From Beijerinckiaceae bacterium (GTDB lineage Bacteria; Pseudomonadota; Alphaproteobacteria; Rhizobiales; Beijerinckiaceae), in contig CANGRU010000024.1 in the NCBI GenBank assembly GCA_947456315.1, positions 1 through 11,210 of the forward strand: a stretch of DNA of 11,210 nucleotides, in the 5' to 3' direction. Positions 5,981-11,210 of this stretch are shown one piece after another. Positions within the stretch are counted from its first letter, which is position 1. Every line of letters begins with the position of its first letter. Position numbers and translations under genes: made by a program. A model generated the notes under the pieces. The model saw only the letters and a program-made list of their open reading frames with translations. It had not been told where the DNA came from and did not search any database.

Positions 5981-7285
5981 ATGTCTCTTACCCGGCGTTT
6001 CATGCTGCGCACTGCTGGCGCAGCTCTTGGTGGCGCACTTGCCTTTGCTTCCCCGGCCGCCTTCGCGCAAGGCGCAGGCACGATCAAGGTCGGCATTCTC
6101 CATTCGCTCTCGGGCACGATGGCGATCAGCGAGACCACGCTGAAAGATGTCATGCTCATGCTCATTGAAGAGCAGAACAAAAAGGGCGGCTTGCTCGGCA
6201 AGAAACTCGAGCCTGTGGTTGTCGACCCCGCCTCCAACTGGCCGCTGTTTGCTGAAAAAGCCCGCGAGCTGATCTCCAAGGACAAAGTCTCGGCGACTTT
6301 CGGTTGCTGGACGTCCGTCTCGCGCAAGTCGGTGCTGCCGGTTTTTGAAGAGCTGAATTCGATCCTCTTCTACCCTGTCCAATATGAAGGCGAGGAATCG
6401 TCGAAAAATATTTTTTACACGGGTGCGGCCCCCAACCAGCAAGCCATCCCCGCCGTCGATTATCTGATGGAAAACGAAAAAGTGCAGCGCTGGGTGCTGG
6501 CTGGCACCGACTATGTCTATCCGCGCACGACCAACAAGATTCTGGAAGCCTATCTCAAGTCGAAGGGCGTGAAGCCTGAAGACATTATGATCAACTACAC
6601 GCCGTTTGGTCATTCCGACTGGCAGACGATTGTCGCTGACATCAAGAAATTCGGTTCAGCCGGTAAGAAGACCGCTGTTGTGTCGACCATCAATGGCGAT
6701 GCCAACGTGCCCTTCTATAAAGAACTCGGCAATGCGGGCGTGAAGGCAACCGATATTCCGGTTGTGGCCTTCTCGGTGGGTGAGGAAGAACTCGCCGGCA
6801 TCGACACCAAGCCGCTGATCGGCCATCTCGCCGCCTGGAACTATTTCCAGTCCGTCGATAATGCCGACAACAAGGCCTTTATCGCCAAGTGGCGCGCGTT
6901 CACCAAAAACGACAAGCGCGTGACCAATGATCCGATGGAAGCCCATGTGATCGGTTTCAATATGTGGGTGAAGGCTGTTGAAAAGGCCGGCACCACGGAT
7001 ACAGACGCTGTGCTGGACGCGATGATCGGCGTGGCCGTGCCCAATCTGACGGGCGGCTATTCCACCATGATGCCGAACCACCACATCACCAAGCCGGTTC
7101 TGATTGGCGAAGTGCAGGGTGATGGCCAGTTCAACACCGTGTGGCAGACATCAGGCCTCGTGGTGGGTGACGAATGGTCGGATTATCTCGAAGGATCAAA
7201 AGATCTGATCTCGGATTGGCGCAAGCCTCTGTCGTGCGGCAACTTCAATGTGAAGACCGGCAAGTGCGGCGGCGCGACGAAGTAA
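5981..7285 (+). CDS. urtA: Urea ABC transporter substrate-binding protein UrtA
   Basis: UrtA is the periplasmic receptor that captures urea (and possibly related short amides) for the UrtABCDE importer. The protein has 434 residues from the ATG at 5981, which follows AGAGGA by four bases; an in-frame GTG at 5915 lies too close to the predicted transcription start and before the signal peptide. TRRFMLR (4-10) resembles a Tat motif, with cleavage likely after AFA at residue 29. Family hallmarks are VGILHSLSGTMAISE (37-51), VVVDPASNWPLFAEKAREL (79-97), FGCWTSVSRKSVLPVFEEL (107-125) and FYPVQYEGEE (130-139). The C-terminus has two cysteines (419, 429) that could form a disulfide. FmdD, a short-chain amide receptor, is close in sequence, so strict urea specificity rests on the family resemblance and the urtBCDE neighbours. 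Confidence 0.93.
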   Translation: MSLTRRFMLRTAGAALGGALAFASPAAFAQGAGTIKVGILHSLSGTMAISETTLKDVMLMLIEEQNKKGGLLGKKLEPVVVDPASNWPLFAEKARELISKDKVSATFGCWTSVSRKSVLPVFEELNSILFYPVQYEGEESSKNIFYTGAAPNQQAIPAVDYLMENEKVQRWVLAGTDYVYPRTTNKILEAYLKSKGVKPEDIMINYTPFGHSDWQTIVADIKKFGSAGKKTAVVSTINGDANVPFYKELGNAGVKATDIPVVAFSVGEEELAGIDTKPLIGHLAAWNYFQSVDNADNKAFIAKWRAFTKNDKRVTNDPMEAHVIGFNMWVKAVEKAGTTDTDAVLDAMIGVAVPNLTGGYSTMMPNHHITKPVLIGEVQGDGQFNTVWQTSGLVVGDEWSDYLEGSKDLISDWRKPLSCGNFNVKTGKCGGATK

Positions 7286-7298
7286 ACTGACACAAGCA

Positions 7299-7326
7299 GC
7301 TGCGCTTTACCCTCCTCAAGCGCAGC
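7299..7326 (+). promoter_or_regulatory. Hairpin 1 in the urtA-urtB spacer
   Basis: GCTGCGCTT (7299-7307) and AAGCGCAGC (7318-7326) form a perfect 9-bp stem with a ten-base loop, 14 bases after the urtA stop. No U-tract follows, so it is not a standard intrinsic terminator. It could protect the urtA mRNA 3' end or cause partial termination. Its loop carries CCTCCTC, complementary to the GAGG of the urtB ribosome binding site. Confidence 0.7.
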
Positions 7327-7333
7327 CAATACA

Positions 7334-7362
7334 GGCCCGGGCGACACCACCTTGCCCGGGCC
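7334..7362 (+). promoter_or_regulatory. Hairpin 2 in the urtA-urtB spacer
   Basis: GGCCCGGGC (7334-7342) and GCCCGGGCC (7354-7362) form a perfect, wholly GC 9-bp stem with an 11-base loop, eight bases after hairpin 1. An A-rich rather than U-rich stretch follows. Together with hairpin 1 it is a probable mRNA stabiliser or attenuator that sets binding protein above permease levels. Confidence 0.7.
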
Positions 7363-7397
7363 AGTTGAACAAGCAAAACAAATGACAAGAGGCTGCC

Positions 7398-9074
7398 ATG
7401 ACTTTTATCTCGCGTCCGGCACGCGCACGCGCTATCCCGCTGACGGGACCAGCTGCCAAAAGCCTCATCGAAACCCTGTCATTTGCAGCCGCAGCACTCT
7501 TTCTTGTCATGCTGGCCCTTTTCGCCGCGCCACAAGCGCGTGCGCAGGGTGACTCCTCTGTTATTGTTGGTCTGAGCAGCGATAAATTTCCTGACACAGA
7601 GCGCGCTTTGAACGAACTGCCGGCCTCCGGTCTCGCGACAGCTCCCGATATTGTCGAAGCACTTGCTGCCAACCGGCTTTACTTCAACGGACCGGCCCGC
7701 AAACTCTATTTCGCCGATGAAGCAGGCAAAATGTTTGATGCTGCAACCGGCGAGCCTTCCGATGTGATGGCATCTGCTCTCAAGAAAGTGCGCATCAACA
7801 ATGCCGTGCGCCGCTCGCTGGATGCCGCACGCGGTGCACTGACCCTGATGTCGCCGGATCCCGCCAAGCGCAAGGCGGCCGCCGACAGCGTGTTCAAATC
7901 ACGCGATGCAACGGCCCTGCCCTTGCTGGACGCAGCACTTGCCAAAGAGACGCTCGCTTCCACACGCAAGGTTCTGGAAGAAGCACGTGCCGCCATTGTT
8001 GCAGGCGACAGTGGCGCCAACGAAGTGCAACGGCTCGAAGCCATTGATATTCTCAAAAGCCGCGGCGATCAGGATGCTGTGAGCGTGCTCACCACCATTG
8101 CCTCGTGGAGCGAGGGCCGCGTGAAAGCGGCAGCCGAATCTGCCTCTTCTGTCATTCAAGCCAAACTGGCTTTGTGGCGCAATGTGCAGAACGTCTGGTA
8201 CGGGCTGTCGCTCGGCTCTGTGCTGTTGCTGGCTGCCATTGGTCTGGCCATCACCTTCGGCGTCATGGGCATTATCAACATGGCGCATGGCGAAATGGTG
8301 ATGCTGGGCGCTTACACCACTTTCGCGGTGCAGGAATGGGCGCGCACCAGCCACCCGGGCCTGTTGAATTACTCGCTCTTCATCGCCATTCCACTGGCCT
8401 TTCTCGTCACAGCGGCTGTGGGCATTCTGATCGAGCGCGTGGTGATCCGCTTTCTTTATGGCCGCCCGTTGGAGACCCTGCTGGCGACCTTCGGCATTTC
8501 GCTGATCTTGCAGCAGGCCGTGCGCACCATCTTCGGGGCCAACAATCGCGAAGTCTCGGCACCTTCTTTCATGGCAGGCTCGTTTGATTTCGGCTCCCTG
8601 CAAATCGGTTATGGCCGCATGTGGATCATTGTCTTTGCCATCGCTGTTTTCTTCGCTTTGCAATTCGTGCTGCGCGCGACCTCTTTCGGGCTTCGCATGC
8701 GCGCGGTCACGCAAAACCGCCGCATGGCATCCTCCATGGGCATTGATACAAACCGCATCGATGCATTGGCCTTTGGTCTGGGCTCGGGCATTGCCGGCAT
8801 GGCCGGTGTGGCGCTGTCGCAGATCGACAATGTGTCGCCCAATCTTGGCCAGAGCTATATTATCGATAGTTTCATGGTCGTGGTCTTTGGCGGTGTCGGC
8901 AACCTCTGGGGCACATTGCTCGGCGCGTTGACTTTGGGTGTGGCCAACAAATTTCTCGAGCCGATTGCCGGCGCGGTGCTGGGCAAAATCCTGCTCCTCG
9001 TCTTCATCATCCTCTTTATCCAGAAACGACCACGCGGACTCTTTGCCCTTAAAGGTCGCGCGGTGGAGGCATGA
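7398..9074 (+). CDS. urtB: Urea ABC transporter permease UrtB with N-terminal periplasmic extension
   Basis: UrtB is one of the two inner-membrane permeases of the urea importer (LivH-like branch). The 558-residue protein has a signal-like segment with probable cleavage after ARA at residue 49, then an exported, helix-rich region of about 200 residues (50-255) with HEAT-like repeats such as DATALPLLDAALAKE and DQDAVSVLTTIASW. The permease domain spans about 266-550. GIINMAHGEMVMLGAY (281-296) is the family signature, RAVTQNRRMASSMGI (455-469) is the EAA-like loop that contacts the ATPases, and VVVFGGVGNLWGTLLGA (514-530) is near the end. The extension is usual in proteobacterial UrtB but absent from shorter cyanobacterial forms; its function is not established. 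The ATG follows AAGAGG with normal spacing. The stop overlaps the first ATG of urtC. Confidence 0.94.
   Translation: MTFISRPARARAIPLTGPAAKSLIETLSFAAAALFLVMLALFAAPQARAQGDSSVIVGLSSDKFPDTERALNELPASGLATAPDIVEALAANRLYFNGPARKLYFADEAGKMFDAATGEPSDVMASALKKVRINNAVRRSLDAARGALTLMSPDPAKRKAAADSVFKSRDATALPLLDAALAKETLASTRKVLEEARAAIVAGDSGANEVQRLEAIDILKSRGDQDAVSVLTTIASWSEGRVKAAAESASSVIQAKLALWRNVQNVWYGLSLGSVLLLAAIGLAITFGVMGIINMAHGEMVMLGAYTTFAVQEWARTSHPGLLNYSLFIAIPLAFLVTAAVGILIERVVIRFLYGRPLETLLATFGISLILQQAVRTIFGANNREVSAPSFMAGSFDFGSLQIGYGRMWIIVFAIAVFFALQFVLRATSFGLRMRAVTQNRRMASSMGIDTNRIDALAFGLGSGIAGMAGVALSQIDNVSPNLGQSYIIDSFMVVVFGGVGNLWGTLLGALTLGVANKFLEPIAGAVLGKILLLVFIILFIQKRPRGLFALKGRAVEA
9065..9069 (+). promoter_or_regulatory. 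Shine-Dalgarno sequence deciding the urtC start
   Basis: GGAGG inside the last codons of urtB precedes three consecutive in-frame ATG codons (9071, 9074, 9077). Spacing is one base to the first, four to the second and seven to the third, which favours the second or third ATG as the real urtC start. Confidence 0.6.
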
Positions 9075-10216
9075 TGATGGAAACTCGCAAGCCTCTCCTG
9101 CTCTCACTCATCGACACACGCGGTGGTATTTTTCTGGGACTGGTCGCCGCTGCCACCATTCTGGTGCCTGTGCTGGCCCTGATGGTGCCTGCCAATTCTG
9201 CTTTCGCACTGCCGCCTTATCTTGTCGCGCTGTTTGGCAAATATGTCTGCTATGCGCTGCTCGCCATCGCGCTGGATCTCGTCTGGGGCTATTGCGGCAT
9301 TCTTTCGCTGGGTCACGGCGCGTTCTTTGCGCTGGGCGGTTATGCGATGGGCATGTATCTCATGCGCCAGATCGGCTCGCGCGGCGTCTATGCGAATCCA
9401 GAACTGCCCGATTTCATGGTCTTTCTGAACATGAAGGAATTGCCGGTCACCTGGTGGGGTTTTCAGAGCTTTCCCTATGCCATGCTGATGGTGCTGCTGA
9501 TCCCCGGCCTGCTGGCCTTTGTCTTCGGCTTTCTCGCCTTCCGCTCACGCGTGACAGGCGTTTATCTCTCCATCATCACGCAAGCCATGACCTATGCGCT
9601 GCTGCTCGCCTTCTTCCGCAATGACATGGGCTTTGGTGGCAACAACGGCCTGACCGATTTCAAAGACATTTTAGGCTTCAATGTGCAGGCGAAGGAAACG
9701 CGCGTGGCCCTGTTCATGGCGAGCACCATTGCGCTGGGCGCCGGCTATCTGATTGCGCGTGCGGTGACGCAATCGAAATTCGGCAAAGTGGTCATTGCCA
9801 TTCGCGACGCGGAATCACGCACACGCTTTCTGGGCTATCGGGTCGAGACCTATAAGCTCTCCGTCTTCGTGCTTTCCGCCATGATGGCGGGAGTGGCGGG
9901 CGCGCTTTATGTGCCGCAGGTCGGCATCATCAATCCGGGTGAATTTGCGCCGGCCAATTCGATTGAAGCTGTCATCTGGGTGGCGGTGGGCGGACGCGGC
10001 ACTTTGGTGGGGGCGGCACTGGGTGCGATCATCGTCAACTGGGGCAAGACCTTCTTCACGGGTGCTTTGCCTGAATATTGGCTGTTCGCGCTCGGCGCGC
10101 TCTTCGTCATCGTCACGCTCTTCCTGCCCAAAGGCGTGATTGGCGCGCTTGATCAATTCAAGGCGCGCCGACAGGCGGCCAAGCAAAGCGGCGCTGCCGC
10201 AACAGCGGCGGAGTGA
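9071..10216 (+). CDS. urtC: Urea ABC transporter permease UrtC
   Basis: UrtC is the second inner-membrane permease (LivM-like branch), pairing with UrtB to form the urea path. The 381-residue protein has a hydrophobic first segment (about 18-45) and several more membrane segments. GYCGILSLGHGAFFALGG (73-90) is the LivM-type signature. GGNNGLTDF (189-197) is typical of UrtC, IAIRDAESRTRFLGY (232-246) is the ATPase-contact loop, and GGRGTLVGAALGA (287-299) lies near the last segments. A basic, alanine-rich tail (365-381) is cytoplasmic. The reading frame begins with three ATG codons, the first overlapping the urtB stop (ATGA). The start at 9071 is the longest possible; 9077 has better spacing from the ribosome binding site and would remove two residues. 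Confidence 0.94.
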   Translation: MMMETRKPLLLSLIDTRGGIFLGLVAAATILVPVLALMVPANSAFALPPYLVALFGKYVCYALLAIALDLVWGYCGILSLGHGAFFALGGYAMGMYLMRQIGSRGVYANPELPDFMVFLNMKELPVTWWGFQSFPYAMLMVLLIPGLLAFVFGFLAFRSRVTGVYLSIITQAMTYALLLAFFRNDMGFGGNNGLTDFKDILGFNVQAKETRVALFMASTIALGAGYLIARAVTQSKFGKVVIAIRDAESRTRFLGYRVETYKLSVFVLSAMMAGVAGALYVPQVGIINPGEFAPANSIEAVIWVAVGGRGTLVGAALGAIIVNWGKTFFTGALPEYWLFALGALFVIVTLFLPKGVIGALDQFKARRQAAKQSGAAATAAE

Positions 10217-10221
10217 GGCCC

Positions 10222-10971
10222 ATGGATATCGCCAAAAACTCACTTCTCTATCTTGATGGCGTCAGCGTCTCCTTCGATGGCTACAAGGCGCTGCGCGGTC
10301 TCTCGCTCACACTGGCAAAGGGTGAAATGCGCGCCATTATCGGCCCCAATGGCGCGGGTAAGACCACGATGATGGACATTATCACCGGCAAGACACGCCC
10401 TGATGAAGGCGATGTTTTGTTTGGTGGCTCTTATGACCTGACCAAAATGGATGAGGCGGAAATTGCCGAACTTGGTATTGGCCGCAAGTTTCAAAAGCCG
10501 ACTGTTTTTGAAAGCCATACGGTCGACGACAATATCCTTCTCGCCCTCAAAGCGCCGCGCTCGGCGCTCGCAACTTTGTTTGGCAAGCCTGCGCCAGACA
10601 CGCGCAACCGCATCGACCAGATTCTTGAGACCACCAAGCTGAAGGATCATCGCTTCCGGCTCGCTGCTGATCTGTCGCATGGGCAAAAGCAATGGCTTGA
10701 GATCGGCATGTTGCTCGCGCAAGACCCGAAGCTGCTGCTGGTCGATGAGCCTGTTGCCGGCATGACGGATGCTGAAACCGCGCAGACGGCTGAGTTGCTG
10801 CGCGAGATTGCTGTCGATCATTCGGTTGTCGTTGTCGAACATGACATGAGCTTCGTGCGCGATCTCGGTGTCAAAGTCACCGTCTTGCACGAAGGCTCTG
10901 TGTTGGCCGAAGGTGCGCTCGACGCTGTCAGCGCCGATCCGCGCGTCATTGAAGTCTATTTGGGGCGCTAA
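10222..10971 (+). CDS. urtD: Urea ABC transporter ATP-binding protein UrtD
   Basis: UrtD is one of the two cytoplasmic ATPases (LivG-like) that power urea import. The 249 residues have all motifs of an active ABC ATPase: Walker A GPNGAGKTT (41-49), Q-loop glutamine 91 in KFQKPTVFE, signature LSHGQ (151-155), Walker B LLLVDEP with aspartate 175 and catalytic glutamate 176, and switch histidine 197 in VVEHDMS. LSHGQKQWLEIGM is characteristic of UrtD. The ATG at 10222 was chosen because GGAG lies eight bases upstream (10210-10213). An in-frame GTG at 10213, overlapping the urtC stop, would add three residues. It is five bases downstream of urtC, so translation is probably coupled. Confidence 0.95.
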   Translation: MDIAKNSLLYLDGVSVSFDGYKALRGLSLTLAKGEMRAIIGPNGAGKTTMMDIITGKTRPDEGDVLFGGSYDLTKMDEAEIAELGIGRKFQKPTVFESHTVDDNILLALKAPRSALATLFGKPAPDTRNRIDQILETTKLKDHRFRLAADLSHGQKQWLEIGMLLAQDPKLLLVDEPVAGMTDAETAQTAELLREIAVDHSVVVVEHDMSFVRDLGVKVTVLHEGSVLAEGALDAVSADPRVIEVYLGR

Positions 10972-10974
10972 ACC

Positions 10975-11210
10975 ATGCTCGCCGTTGAATCCATCGACCT
11001 CTATTACGGCGCGGCGCAGGCGCTCCGCTCCGTCTCGCTCAATGCCAAGCCCGGCCGCGTGATGTGCGTGATGGGCCGCAATGGCGTGGGCAAGACTTCG
11101 CTCATGCGCGCCATCTGCGGGCACCAGAACATTGCGGGCGGGCGCATTATGTGGGAGGGCGAGGACGTTTCAAAACTCGCACCCCATGCTCGCGCCAAGC
11201 GCGGCATTGC
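10975..11210 (+). CDS. urtE: Urea ABC transporter ATP-binding protein UrtE, partial (C-terminus beyond right edge)
   Basis: The 78 visible residues are the N-terminal third of a LivF-like ABC ATPase, the second motor subunit of the urea importer. The opening LAVESIDLYYGAAQALR fits the UrtE pattern, and Walker A is GRNGVGKTS (34-42), where GRNGVGKT is the form usually seen in UrtE and LivF. The Q-loop, signature and Walker B lie beyond the edge. The ATG is three bases after the urtD stop; GGGG at 10962-10965 is the likely ribosome binding site. Placement as fifth urt gene supports the name. No frame disruption is seen up to the edge. Confidence 0.9.
   Translation, partial: MLAVESIDLYYGAAQALRSVSLNAKPGRVMCVMGRNGVGKTSLMRAICGHQNIAGGRIMWEGEDVSKLAPHARAKRGI

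Noticed and set aside
7899..9107. Long minus-strand open frame of about 402 codons
   Set aside because: It is antisense to urtB, with composition typical of a shadow frame (many His, Gln, Arg) and no recognisable domain.

Overview
The window reads as chromosomal DNA of an alphaproteobacterium, probably Hyphomicrobiales (Rhizobiales). The reasons are gene order (rsmI followed by yraN, with a divergent penicillin-binding-protein-activator-like lipoprotein; rdgB followed by hemW), moderately high GC by eye, an orphan tripartite-tricarboxylate-type binding protein, and palindromic intergenic DNA of a kind common in that order. The genus cannot be told from sequence alone. No plasmid, phage, transposase, CRISPR, tRNA or rRNA signal was seen.

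Layout. Positions 1-1089 (minus strand) hold rsmI (16S rRNA 2'-O-methyltransferase) and the start of yraN, which runs off the left edge and seems to begin at a CTG codon overlapping the rsmI stop. A 216-bp gap separates them from a divergent lipoprotein gene (1306-2502, plus) of the LpoA-like periplasmic-binding fold. That gene ends tail to tail with hemW (2499-3665, minus), the two stop codons sharing TTAA. Upstream of hemW on the minus strand come a 173-bp spacer with an inverted pair of structured palindromic units, rdgB (3839-4477), and a Tat-type Bug/TctC substrate-binding protein gene (4561-5541).

A 439-bp divergent intergenic region (5542-5980) then leads into a plus-strand urea ABC transporter operon: urtA (binding protein), urtB and urtC (permeases), urtD and the start of urtE (ATPases), cut by the right edge. 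A near-perfect sigma-54 (-24/-12) promoter lies 86 bp before urtA. This fits nitrogen control, although I could not see a clear NtrC site. Two perfect 9-bp-stem hairpins lie between urtA and urtB, as expected if the binding protein is made in excess. From urtB on, the genes overlap or nearly touch.

How the genes work together: UrtA captures urea in the periplasm, UrtB/UrtC form the channel, and UrtD/UrtE hydrolyse ATP. The left half is mainly housekeeping: ribosome methylation, haem trafficking and nucleotide-pool cleaning. No wholly new system is evident. The best leads are the covarying palindrome pair in the rdgB-hemW spacer, the CTG start of yraN, the sigma-54 promoter, and the hairpins and palindromes in the urt and Bug control regions.
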